DNA of 64,000 nt from Diprion similis. Lineage: Eukaryota > Arthropoda > Insecta > Hymenoptera > Diprionidae. Positions within the stretch are counted from its first letter, which is position 1, and every line of letters starts with the position of its first letter. The translations under genes were made by a program, and so were the position numbers. Where the stretch lies: assembly GCF_021155765.1 (NCBI RefSeq), contig NC_060105.1:17145001-17209000 (forward strand), in the 5' to 3' direction. This document shows positions 36,026-47,411 of this stretch, in pieces. Below the pieces are notes generated by a model. That model saw only the letters and a list, made by a program, of their open reading frames with translations. It had not been told where the DNA came from and made no database searches.

Positions 36026-37095
36026 AGGGTGGTCCGTTTAACTCTTTCATCTCGAATAACTTCGACAGAGTTATTTTCGATTGTACCGAGAAGTGTCATA
36101 TAGAAAAGCTGTTACATTTAAAGGGAGAAAATTATTTTTGGAAGTGAATGTCATTTGATGGTCATATCCCATGAGATTTCGGTAGTCGCGATGTTTTTTT
36201 GAATGGGACTCCCTATTTTCTTGCTCACTACAAGGAAGCTGACATCGAAACGCGTCCAACCATGTGCCACAACATGACCTTCGAATGACCTTCGGCTCGA
36301 AAATTCATGATTAAGTAATGGCGGTGGGAATTCCAGGAGAATGAATTGTATCGGCACATTCAACACTTCTTTCACGTGATTTATTTTATCAACTGCTCAA
36401 GATATTGTCCATCAACCTGAATGCACTTATCAATACGCATAATGAAAGATTCTTTAGCTCTGCTCGACATTTCCGGAGTAATACTTGCACACGCGTAGAT
36501 GATACGTTCCTTCGTATTCTCCAGTGTTGTTGGGACGTCTCGGTACACAATATCCTTGATCATTTCCCAGAGAAAGAAATCAAGAGGCGGTCAGTTAGGA
36601 GAACGAGCGGGCCAACATACTTGTGCTCCTCGACCCATCCATTTTCCGGGAAATTTTCGGTTCAGTACATCACGTGATACGTGTGAAAATGTTCTGGGTA
36701 ACCATCGTGTTGATGCCACATCAGTTGACGATCTTGTAATGGGATATCCTCTAATAATTCCAGTAACTCTCCAAAATATCCGGTAAAAAGTATTGAATGT
36801 GCCAATACAATTCATTCTCCTCGCATTTCCACCTCCGTTACTTAATCATGAATTTTCGAGTCGAAGGTCATGTTGTCGCACATGGTTGAACGCGTTTCGA
36901 TGTCAGCTTCCTTATAGTGAGCAAGAAAATGGATAGCTCCATTCAAAAAACCATCGCCACTGCCGAAATCTCATGGGATAGGACATCAGATGATATTCAC
37001 TTGCAAAACTCATTTCTCCTCTTCAAATGCAACAACTTTTTCGGTACAATCGAAAATAACCAAGTTATTTGAGATGAAAGACCACCCTGTATATG
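36026..37095 (-). mobile_element. Tc1/mariner-type (IS630 superfamily) element with long terminal inverted repeats, non-autonomous
   Basis: Ends TAGGGTGGTCC and GACCACCCTGTA. Inverted arms are about 36026-36365 and 36785-37093, sharing for instance TCATGAATTTTCGAG and CCATGTGCCACA-like stretches. Between them lies only the 3' half of a transposase reading frame. Flanking TA bases fit TA target duplication. Confidence 0.7.
36376..36800 (-). pseudogene. Transposase C-terminal half, Tc1/mariner-like, broken
   Basis: Minus-strand translation gives pieces diagnostic of the DDE transposase: HQHDGYPEHF, then in another frame FPGKWMGRGAQVCWPARSPN, then after an in-frame TGA the LDFFLWEMIKDIVYRDVPTT stretch and a C-terminal tail ending in CIQVDGQYLEQL. 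That means at least one frameshift and one stop. The N-terminal DNA-binding half is missing. Confidence 0.75.
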
Positions 37096-37549
37096 AAGAC
37101 GTAGCGCATTTGATACTTCCAGTGATTGTTTTCAAACCGGCGTTGATCTCTGTGGTTGATTGACCAGAACATCATATTTATATCGCTGTCGAAAATAGTA
37201 AGAGACGGCAATTTTTCATGATATTTTTAGTTTTTAGCGAAAGACCTACGAAAAGCAACGGTTTTCCTACAAAAGGGTGACGATTTGCTACTTTTCCGTG
37301 TTTTCGTACAATATCATACGTAGACATTATTTTCACCACAGTTACATTGAAATCAACTCTCGATGAAAAGGTAAGATGACAATAAATCTGGTCATAAATA
37401 TAATTGTAGCTTTGTGCCTTTTCCGACATGTGTTACTCACCTATTTAACGCTTCTGTTTCGTTGTTTATTATGTTTATAGCCTAACATTCTCAAACACAA
37501 AGTATCACAAGCATCGAGAGAAAGATGCGATCATCGCTTAGAGCACGTT

Positions 37550-37900
37550 GCGGGTCGTTTAGATGAAATCTTTATCGCCAACGTCGGTCGCCCCGAATAT
37601 GCGGGATCCTCATCGTCGGAGCTGATGGGACATCAGGACACGCCAAGGACTTTACTGCCCTATAAGGAGAAAATCCTCCACCTCGGGGGCGTGAATCCAC
37701 GTTGCCATACTACCGATGATGCTGCAGAATCCAAGAAAAAGTGGTAAACAGTGTGAGGGCCTAAGGATTTGTAGAAAACCTTGCGGGCTGAGGTTGACGG
37801 AAGAGATTGCGAAGTGCGATGGCCGGACGGAGTGAGACGAGCCTTCCCTCCGGGGGATCGCTTCTTCTACTCGTCCGACTGTCGACCTAGTGTGAAGACA
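37550..37900. promoter_or_regulatory. CpG-rich island, function unknown
   Basis: Locally GC-rich with many CpG (GTCGGTCGCCCCGAATATGC, ATGGCCGGACGGAGTGAGAC). A 108-codon plus frame at 37781-38107 overlaps it but has no domain I recognise. Candidate promoter or untranslated exon, or an old GC-rich repeat. Confidence 0.25.
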
Positions 37901-38339
37901 AGAAATGGCAAAGGCACAAAAAGGCTGTCCGTGTTTATTCGTGCAGGAATACTCGGGCGTAAAAGAAGCGCGTCCAAGGCAGGTGTATTACTTACATACA
38001 CTTCCAGGAGAGGTGGAAATATTCCTACGCATGCGACAGAGGCGAGGGTAAAAGTAAATACTGGGGGAATTTTTACTCCGAGGCTGCTGTCAGAATCTGG
38101 CTCCTAGAACAATGGTGCGAATGCCATGCAACCCGAATTTGTATGCGAAATACGAATAAGTAGGGAATGAAAAAACTCACCGGCGGTGAATCGGCGTACA
38201 AATGTGTACAAGGGATGAAACAATACCGGTGAAATAATAATTCTCTGTTTACCAAGGTTTTAATTAAAACCGTGCTTATCTACAGTTACAACCGTGAGAT
38301 CAAGTCTTGTTTTTATCTTCCTTGCGCCAAATGCGCTTT

Positions 38340-38730
38340 AATATACGGAGGGAAAGGATTATTTGAGTCAAGTGATATTCGTTTGATTCAACTAAATCCA
38401 ATAGTCGAATGCGGCGAACACAATACTTACTTAATTCACCAAAATACTTTTGTCGGACGAAATACTTGTGACAACTTACAAATAGAATTGAATCAAGCCT
38501 TCGAAGGATTATGCAAACTGTCAATTTATTCAATACAACACGGGGTGAGTTTCTTGCGATAATGCGAATGTTGTATTGAGAACTTGTGTAATTGGAAAGA
38601 CTAAACATTTGATTGAACGTACCTCAATCGTTTGTTTTTTTTTAACATGAAATTTTTGTATCAAAACAAATTAAACTTTTTCAAATTCATGTTTTGTTGA
38701 GTCAAGAGTTCAATGGTTGAAGCAGACAAT
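38340..38730 (+). repeat. Dispersed repeat, copy 1 of 2 (inverted copy at 61.5-61.9 kb)
   Basis: Shares with 61500-61870, in reverse orientation, strings such as TTGTCGGACGAAATACTTGTG-like and GATATTCGTTTGATTCAACT, and the CAAGAGTTCAATGGTTGAA box. Non-coding, type unknown. Confidence 0.6.
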
Positions 38731-39528
38731 GAATTGAAAGTTAATGAAAATGTTGCTGCAAAAATCTGCTCCACTGACTGAATACTAGTGTTATTCAAGC
38801 ACAACAAACATATTCTTCGAGTGATATCATTAATAATTCTGTTAACTCAAAATTTTGTGGGATTTACTTCGAAGCATAAATCGAAAATGTTTCGAAAGTT
38901 TTTATTTTTTTGGCGCTATTATCACTTTCGATCATTCGAAACTTAGTATCATGCTTTTTTCGTTTGTATTAAGTCTGATGTCAAATTTATATTATGTTAT
39001 CCGTATTCAAGTTCTTGACCACCTACCCGGTTTTATAAATATCTCCGAAGTTACTTCCCTAGCGAGAGAGTCCACTGCCTAGTGGCCGTTTATAGTACTA
39101 TTATACTGATGTTTACGATGAATATATTCTCCACTTGTTTCAAAGCATATGCTGTTTCTTTTATCTCGTAAATAAATTAGTGCAACTGATTAGATCAGTT
39201 ACACCGACAAATTCCGGATTGATCAACAAGGTATGGCATTTGACCGTTGTAAATTTTATATTGGCTAGGTTCATGTACTTATCTTATTTGAAGTATCTGA
39301 TTGTTTCTGTCATCGAACTTGCGACTTTGAGAAACAATGCATAAAATTCAAATGAAATGATATTTAGTTGACTTAATTTCGGAAACACATCAAAAAGTTC
39401 ATTCAAATAAATGCTTCAGTCGATCGAGAGAAGAAAAGATTTTGTTGAATCAAGGAATTCGCTTGATTAAATCATTCTGGCAAGCCAACTGAATCGAAAT
39501 ATTCGAATTGAAGTCATCGTATTTGGAA

Positions 39529-39735
39529 CCAGGCACGGATCCAGAGGGGGGGGGGGGGGGAGAAGAGTGGAGCGATCGTCCCCTTCGTTCCCACCAAAGG
39601 CTCGTATGTGTGTCCTTACTTTTCTTCGGCTTTGAGGCAAATCAGCAATATTGCAACAAATATTATTTTACTATTCTACCATCGCTCCCTTCGCAACCCC
39701 CACCCCCTAAAAACCTCTCCTAGATCCACGCCTGG
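39529..39735. mobile_element. 207-bp MITE with poly-G tract
   Basis: Ends CCAGGCACGGATCCAGAG and CTCCTAGATCCACGCCTGG are imperfect inverted repeats. A run of 15 G lies at 39546-39560, matched on the other side by C-rich CCCCCACCCC. Similar GGATCCAGGGGGG-ended elements occur widely in animals (hAT-like MITEs). Confidence 0.55.
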
Positions 39736-39889
39736 GATCAAATAAAGGATACTAGATTGAAGTGAATGGATTCAAGAATTCTTTTCCCTTCGTGTATTTA
39801 CTTGAACGTATGGACGTGCTAAACAATAAAGGTTTATTAATCTAATACAGGTCGTTCAGCAGTCAGATTATACACAGCTTGAGTTCAGC

Positions 39890-40430
39890 TAGTGGTTTTT
39901 ACTCCGTCTGTAGCAATATTGCATGAACTGAAGTGAGTGAAGCCATTTATTTGCAAGGATCGTAATCAAGTTAGGGTACTCGGAGCAGCACGCAAATAAA
40001 ATCCTTGGCAGCGGTGCCTCCGCAGGACCGACAGCAGGCCGCGTCTCTTGGAGAGGACCAAAGCTTTCAAACAGCCACATAATATAATTACTGAGGTTCC
40101 GCCGTCGAGGCTTCGAGAAGCAGTGGCAAGTAGTCAATGCGGGAAGGCTGCTGCATCCCCTTTCGCTTGGCTTCCGCTCTCTCCCTCATTTATCTCTGTC
40201 GAAGCATTTATAAACGCGTTTCTCTCTCTCTCTTCTATTTTACACCAAGCCTATGGTCTTGGGGGCATTTACCCCAAGATCAAATAAATTGCCTTTCTCT
40301 CTCTCTCTCGTATCTTAGCCATCTGGCTGATTCCGGCTCTGACTTGTTCATTTTTTGCTGCCAGTTAGTCAGTCAGACTCTCTTTCTCTCGCTCTGTGGT
40401 CTGAAACAATAATTAAGTGGAATAAAAATC
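39890..40430. other. Intergenic DNA with CT-rich microsatellites
   Basis: CTCTCT runs at about 40220-40240, 40296-40308 and 40378-40392. Moderately GC-rich around 40010-40190. No gene recognised. Confidence 0.4.
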
Positions 40431-40921
40431 CGAGTACTTGCGTAGTCATAAATATACGACCTACAGCGGCAACTTTATTTTTCATTTAGCTGAGCATAAG
40501 TGAATTGTTTGGTGATTCGAGGAGTCATGCGACATAGCTTTAACTTTTGAATAAATATGCGAATTGCTACGAACGCTTTTTTCGAATATCTACGTCCGTA
40601 ATTAGCCTTTCTAGCAAATTTCTTCTAGCATCTTACGTTTAAAAGGAGGTCAGAGGGACAATGAAGTACGCTAATAATAATGCTCAATTCTCTACTCTTT
40701 AGAGTAACTAAATCGTACTCAAATTTTGGGAATTTCTAGTGTCTTCATTTGTGCTTGTGGCTTCGTTCGACAAAGTTAGAAAATTGTTGAAAGTTGTGAA
40801 AGTATGAAAAACATTGGATTGAAATGTTAAAAGCGTATCATAACCTCAACTTGAGTAAGAATCCGTTGTACATATGTTCAGTATTGTCGTCAATTTTTAA
40901 CAATCGAGAAAAAAACTCGTT

Positions 40922-41735
40922 AAATTAACCAAATCGATTTAATCGGACGGAAAATTGTTGCTTCAATCGTTGTTTTGCGAAAATTTGCTATTTCCAAGAA
41001 GTTCAGTACCTGCCATACAAAGTTAGGATACTTAATCACTGAGGTCTTAGGACCATATTTCAAGAAAATGCTTACTGATGATATTCAGAAGTCTGCAAGT
41101 TACTGTCTCTCATATGACGAAACAACCAATATAGAATATAAAAAAGAGTCGCAGTTCAAAATCCGATATTTCTCTAAAACTAACAATGAGTTGCCCCCCA
41201 TCATGAACAAACATTTTTCATGGGTTGCAGAACGGCCGACGAATTAGCTAAATGCATCAATAAAGCTATTATGGCAGCGGACTTTTTACACAATAAGTTA
41301 TTAACGCTGGGTGCTAATGATCCGAATGTCAATAAAAGAGTATGGCCAATATTAAAAACATCAGTAAATCAACTGCGTGACAAGGGACTACTTGATATCG
41401 GATCGTGTGATATTCATTTTATTCACACAATGTATTTCTAAAAGGCCTCAGTGAACTTTGCAACGAAGTCAGCGACCTCGACCTCATATTGCAAATTTTC
41501 TATTTTTTCAAGATGGATGGCCATCTAGCTGTGAAGACTTTGAGAAGTGTCAGATTGAAGAAAATCAGCTAACTAACCACTTTAGCAAACATGTTGGGAC
41601 TCGATGGCTGCCATTAAAATCTAGCGCACAACGCGTTTTGGAACAGTGGAAAGGAATGACCAGGTACTTTCTACGGTTCATCCCAAATAAAAACGAGTGC
41701 ACGCATCTCATGGCATTACAAAGTAGCTTATGATA
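40922..41735 (+). pseudogene. hAT-superfamily transposase fragment 1, frameshifted
   Basis: Three successive plus frames carry one protein: SYDETTNIEYKKESQFKIRY (from about 41110), then CINKAIMAADFLHNKLLTLG and LLDIGSCDIHFIHT (41240-41430), then HVGTRWLPLKSSAQRVLEQW (41590-41650). These look like the mid-part of a ZBED/hAT-type transposase. Frame changes and stops separate them, so it is not functional. Confidence 0.6.
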
Positions 41736-41999
41736 CGTAAATACTTACGCCAGAAAAATGTGAAAGCTCAATTCTATTTTGTCATTCATAGTGCTGCTGT
41801 TTTCACCAAATTTTCAAATTAAATTATGGATCATTTAGAAAGAATTCTAATGCACATATTTTCGACAGAGGGAGGCAAGACTTACGATAACTTGACAAAT
41901 GCAACCCTGAATATCATCGATGTTGATAAGATGCCCTACTCGATATTGAAAATAATGGATTCCGAACGGTGGGGAAAATTGTAATACCATTTTATACAA

Positions 42000-43320
42000 T
42001 GCCAAGTCGAAAGACAGTCACAGGATTGCTAGATGCACGAGATACACCATATTGAAGGAGCGCTTTGTAGTCAAACTTGCAAAATCCTTCTCCCATTCTT
42101 ACACATGCAACAATTGGATGGATGTTATCTTCCAGAGTTACCTGGGAGTCCCTGTCCACTACATTACAGAAGAGCTGAAAATGGAAAATGGAGGCGTCGA
42201 AGTGTTTCCATTGGATGAAAGTCATACAGCGCTGTATCTCAAAGATACCTTGCACTTCGTTACGCAGGACTTTGGCTTGGATCACTCCATAATTATGGCA
42301 GTTGTTACCGATAGGGCAGTAAATATTAAAAAGTGGTACGTAATTCATTGGGATAGGACAGATATCTGGCCTGTTTTGCACATACTCTGTTTCACTGGTA
42401 CGTAGTGCACTCGCATATATGCCTGTAGTGCGAAACACGATCTCGGAGGTGAAGAATATCGTCACATTAATAAGAAAAAGTGCCTTTGCCTCTGACGTAT
42501 TAAAGGAGCTGCAAATACATGTCGGTAAAACAGAATCTACGGCACTGAAATTCATTCAAGACGTTGCAACGCGTTATAACTCGACACTTTATATGTTGGA
42601 ACGATTCCTTCTCCTCGAGCAATACGTATATCCCGAGACGTCGAAGTCTTCAAACACACCAGATGTGCTAAAGCGTGAAAAAAATCATGTGGTGAAAGAT
42701 GTTGTAACTTTCACGAAATCTGTTGAACGTATCAAGACTCTAAGCGGACACTCTTATCCGATTTGTAGTGTGATTATACAATCGATGGCTCACTGCTTGG
42801 AAGATGCCATTCGAAGATACCAACCTTCGATTGCACAGTTGCTGTTCGATTCGCGGATTTGGAGCGCAATAAAATTCTGACAATGTCAAAGATACTAGAT
42901 TCTCGATTCAAGAGATTACAATTTTAAAGCGACGTTGCTGCTTCGACTGCAATATCTTGTAATTGTAGCCGATGCAGTGCCAGATATCTAGAGTGACGCA
43001 AACAAGTTTTTGTACTCATCACAACCGCGTGGTGGCACCGACATACACAACGAAGGTCTCAGTTTAAAGTTCAGACAGTATATGAGCCAGCGAGTCATTG
43101 TGTGTGACTCAAACCCTTTATAATATTGGGATTCGTTCAACGTTACTTTTCCATCACTGTATGAGATGGCAGTAAGATACGTCAGCATAGTGGAGACATC
43201 AGTACCGTCAGAAAGGGTTTTCTCTCAAGCTGGGGATATCAAAACAGATAACCGAAGTTCACTATCCGGTTAACGTCTCAATAAATTAATGTTTTTAAGC
43301 TCACTTTCATGCAAAAATTG
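42000..43320 (+). pseudogene. hAT-superfamily (ZBED-like) transposase pseudogene 2
   Basis: Starts PSRKTVTGLLDAR (42002). Then come TCNNWMDVIFQSYLGV and VVTDRAVNIKK (42100-42330), then VATRYNSTLYMLERFLLLEQ (42560-42620), and a C-terminal hAT dimerisation motif TSVPSERVFSQAGDI at about 43198-43240, followed by NRSSLSG and a stop. Several frameshifts and stops. Order and motifs are those of hAT transposases; same strand as fragment 1 but a distinct copy. Confidence 0.8.
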
Positions 43321-43994
43321 GGGTTTGGAGTAAACATTATCATTCATTAGAAATTACCTTATCTACGTTACATTTCCTTATTCAAGTCGAAATCAAAGAT
43401 CCTATATTGTACTGCAAGATTTTTTATATTTCGTGTTCCAAGTCCTAACACTGTACTGAAAGCTTTATCGTGATGTTCCTGTCATGTCACCGCTTATAAT
43501 TTGTGTGGTCCGGGTGATTGATACGAGTGATGAGGACACCAGTGAGAGAATGTATTATTTATTATGTACGAGTTAGAATAGGTGTGGAACGCGTAGCTGT
43601 CCATTGTATACTGACTTACTACGGTAAAGCAGAGCGCACATATGGTACATGCACATTACAGTTTGCATTATTACTCCTACCCTTCCGTGTAGCTTTAGCA
43701 TGACACAGATCATATTCGTATTCATTCACGGGTCTAGATAGCTTACTAACTCTACCTGATCTTGTGGTAGGGTATTTTTTACTTGGACTATTATGATGTG
43801 ATTCTGAACTAATGGATTGAGGAATATTTGCGCCTTGATATTCTTGTTGGATTGCATGTTCGGAATCACTTGTGACAACTCTTGGATTATTGTGCTTACT
43901 GAGATTCCCTTCATAAGGATAGATATGTCTTCTATTTCTATGAATACTAGACCCATTAGCTAATTTAACTTTACAAGATCTTGATCTCTCATAT

Positions 43995-44438
43995 GTTTTG
44001 CTAATTTTTAGGGTTCCATAGTACAAAAGGTAAAAACGGAACACCTATAGGATCACTTTGTTGTCAGTCTGTCTGTCTGTCCGTCCGTCAAGACCCTTTT
44101 TCTCAAAAACGGGTTGAGGTATCAAGTTGAAATTATTGGCTAATACTAAGGTCTATGATCCCTTAGAGGTGTAAAAAATTTAAGCTTCTGAGTCAACGCA
44201 ATCAAAGGATATGGCAATTTATATCACATACTTTGATACTCGCAAACTCACTCATCAAAACCTAAAGGGTACTTCTCGTTGACCTAGAATCATGAAATTT
44301 GGAGAAAAACAAGGTCTCACAGCACAAGTGAACAAGAAAGGCCGAAAATAGTTCATTTGTAGTTATATCGCATTAAAAAAAGTAATCAAGTTTGTACGGA
44401 ACCCTCAAGACGCGAGTCTTACTCGCACTTGTCCGGTT
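43995..44438 (+). mobile_element. 0.44-kb element with GGTTCC ends and 3' hairpin, resembling a lepidopteran repeat
   Basis: Begins TTTTTAGGGTTCCATAGTAC, has a GTCTGTCTGTCCGTCCGTC tract at about 44065, conserved blocks GGGTACTTCTCGTTGACC and TAGAATCATGAAATTTGG, and ends in a hairpin GCGAGT-CTT-ACTCGC (44412-44426) followed by CCGGTTTTT. From memory this layout is a family abundant in moth and butterfly genomes, possibly a Helitron-type non-autonomous element. It sits inside the Gypsy remnant. Confidence 0.6.
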
Positions 44439-44626
44439 TTTCCTAAGTGCAGAAGCTCAATGATTTTTTAAAAAAAAAACTGAATTTTCTACATTTAGAG
44501 GTCTTAAATCACAAGCATTTTTATCATATTGAATCTTTTGCTTTGCTTGTTTCTATAACTCTTCATGCATACATTTTTCCTTACGTGCATTTCACTTATA
44601 TGGACCTTTATACATGGACCTTTGTG

Positions 44627-44880
44627 GTCGCTGGTTAAGAATCTGAAAAGAATTACGAATTCGAAAAGTCAAAATGGTGGATCCAATATGGTGGACATAA
44701 ATTCAAAAAGTTATTTGATTTTAATAACACTTAGTATGGGATGGTTTCTAGGGTCGCTGATTACAAGTCTGAGTTTAAGATTCAGAATTTCAAAATGACG
44801 GATTCAATGTGGCCGACGTGAATTAAAAAAGTTATTTGGTTATAATAAATGTTACTGTGGGATGGCTTCGGATTGCAAGA
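44627..44880 (+). repeat. Two units of the GGATCCAATATGG family
   Basis: Units start at about 44627 (GTCGCTGGTTAAGAATCTG) and 44753 (GTCGCTGATTACAAGTCTG), each followed by the ATGGTGGATCC / ATGACGGATTC core and AAAAAGTTATTTG. About 126-bp spacing. Nested in the Gypsy remnant. Confidence 0.65.
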
Positions 44881-45129
44881 GCGAGAAGACCAAGGTGAAC
44901 ACAACGCAACCACCCGGAAGCCATAAACCTTTCTAACAATGAAACCATTTTATTTTTATACGTATTCGGGTTTTCATTGGTTCCGTCATTTTTAATTTCT
45001 AAAATTCTCCAACTTTTTCTTGAGGCTCGAATGCCAAAAACTCTCGAAATGAAAGTTATTACTAGACACAATTGTTAATTTCGATCTAGTACATTAATTA
45101 TGATATTTTTATTTTTTTTAACAAATACT

Positions 45130-45465
45130 ACCGAAAGAATTTTGAAAAAATTCTGTAAAATTTTTTGGGATGTATTAAGTTTGTGTACAAATTGGTATTT
45201 GAATTTTTATGGTAAATTAGCAGAAAATGTTTTTTTTTCATAGAAAAATTTCGACATTTACAATACAAATTTCGACCATTTGTTTATATGTGTATTTTTG
45301 CAATGAATAAATAAATAAAATTTATATTTATTCAGACTTAGAAATATTTCAAGAACCATGTGGAACCAAAAAATTCGGTAGTTATGAACAGAGAAGTAGT
45401 TTAATAAATACAAAGCTGCAAAAAAGGTGGAAGGCTTAGCGTCCCCAACCGACATGATTTAATAT
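45130..45465 (+). repeat. Dispersed repeat, copy 1 (direct copy at 59.4-59.7 kb)
   Basis: Shares TTAGCAGAAAATG, AATAAAATTTATATTT, AGACTTAGAAATATTTCA, ATGTGGAACCAAAAA and AAAGCTGCAAAAAA in the same order with 59395-59720. Both copies follow GGATCCAATATGG units at similar distance, so the two may be parts of one larger element. Non-coding. Confidence 0.6.
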
Positions 45466-47411
45466 AACACAATTTTTATATAATCAGTATATGATCTATC
45501 CAGAGTCTTAACAGATATGATTCCTCTGAGCTATTTTCTAAACATTATTTTACTAAGAAATAACGTATCTTTCTCAATGGATGTGTTTCTGTACTCTAAC
45601 AAAACTAAATTTGGACCTTTTCGTCCGATTCTACCTTTTTAGATATGTTCTTTGCTGTTTGGACATGTCTTTCCACCATTCCATTGAATCTGAGCCAAAA
45701 TGGACTAGATGTTTCATGTTCAAAATTCCAATTTTGGTATATACTTTGAAAATTGCACTGTTAAATCGTGGCCCACTAACTGAACAAACTACTTTGGGTA
45801 TTCCTAAACTTGATAAAAAATGACTCTGAAATTGTTATAATACTCAAGACTACCCGTGTTTCTTATTTGAACAACTTCTACATATTCAGAAAAGTCATCA
45901 ATGACTAGCAAATGTTCAAAGCTTTTGAAGTGAAAAATATATAATTCAACCATTTGCTATGGTTCATATGGAACTTCTCTGGGCATGAGAGTTTCTTCAA
46001 CATTCATTTTCTTATATTTCGAGCATGTATGGCAATTTTAAATCATATCATCAATCGCTTTGGACCTGAATGACCAATAGAATATTTCTCTAGCTTGTAA
46101 CGATATAATAATAAGTAAAGTAAAAGTAGAATAAATTTGCGCGCCTTGAGCAAATCTGAAACTCTTCAAAGCGTTTCAGAATCGACGTAAATACTCGATC
46201 CTTGAGGTCAAAATCGAATCACCGGTTCAGTAGATGAATAATATCTCGCTCCCTACGGGAGGACGTCGAGGCGACAGGTTCGCTGAAAATTCCTCGTACG
46301 CCTTTTTTCAATTCGAGCACGTGCAATTTAACTATGTAACATAATTTCTTCAAATCGTCTTTCTCAAATTTAACAACACCGAGATTGGATCCACACTATC
46401 ATCATAATCAATAATTGGTGCCGAAGAGTGAATCGTAGGTGCCTGTGGCACAATCATTCATTCTTCGTTAAAATATATTGAAATGGTCGTTTATTTTGTA
46501 AATTTGTTGTAATGTACCAATTTTGAGTTTCGCTGTAACTTAGAGTCATTAGCAAAATATGTAGAGTCATTTACTAACTTGGAAACATCAAAATCGGCAA
46601 GCTTACATCGATAAACACATAACTAGGTATACTGTAATAAGACAATAGCTTTGAATGACTGATCTTTCTTCGCATTTTATATTCCGCAGAATACACTTCT
46701 TAAAGTCAGTAGGGTCTAGACATATTTTAATTTTCCCATTTTTTTCTAATAATAACAAGGGGATTTACCCACTCTGTAGGTTCACTAATTTTTTCAATAA
46801 CGCCTTTTTCTTCCATGCGTTTCAATTCAGACACGTGTCTGCATGTTGCTATATAGTCCCTTTGGAGCCTTCTTTGATTTTGATATCATACTCAACATTT
46901 CTAATAATCTCTCTGTTAGGAATATCAATTTTGCCATTTCCAGTTATATCACTATCTTTGGATTTATCTATTAAGTATACTCTTCCGATGAGATCAAGTC
47001 TTACCAGTGTAGGTAGAGCTTTGATGGTGGGGGATTGATCTTGATCTTCTTCTGTTATTACGAATCTTACTTCAACAAGTTCTCTACTTGGAAATTTTCA
47101 CCTCAGCTTATAAACTCCAAATTCTCTTATATGATAATTCACCACAAAGGCCTAACCTAATTGGTCCCATTTTGATTTCGTTTCGTGCTGTACTAATTTT
47201 AGTCTGTGATTTTTTCAGTGTTATTTACTGCATAGATCTACGTATCACGTATCCTGGCATTCTTCTGGCTCAAGTTGAATATTATTAACAATATTTTTAC
47301 TTTTACACATGTAGGAAAAATGATTTACTTTGTTTCACAAGCTACATGTCTTACGAAATGCAGGACACTGTCCTTTCTTGTGAGTTTTGTCAGACTTGCT
47401 GCAACTAAGAA

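Larger units (their letters stand above)
43700..47410 (-). mobile_element. Decayed Ty3/Gypsy retrotransposon pol region, interrupted by nested repeats
   Basis: Minus-strand order: zinc-knuckle-like CSKSDKTHKKGQCPAFRKTC (47405-47345); pre-RT stretch VRLDLIGRVYLIDK (about 47010-46970); reverse transcriptase start EEKGVIEKISEPTEWVNPLV with ICLDPTDFKK (about 46830-46690, frameshift between); integrase core LLVIDDFSEYVEVVQ (about 45910) and SNGMVERHVQTAKNI (about 45690-45640); and the pol C-terminus VKLANGSSIHRNRRHIYPYE with TRSGRVSKLSR (43960-43730). Many stops and frameshifts. The last part is separated from the integrase by about 1.5 kb of younger repeats. No LTRs identified. Confidence 0.75.

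Noticed and set aside
37781..38107. 108-codon plus-strand open frame in a GC-rich patch
   Set aside because: No recognised domain; GC-rich DNA has few stops by chance.
45581..45823. 80-codon plus-strand open frame
   Set aside because: It is the antisense of the Gypsy integrase remnant.
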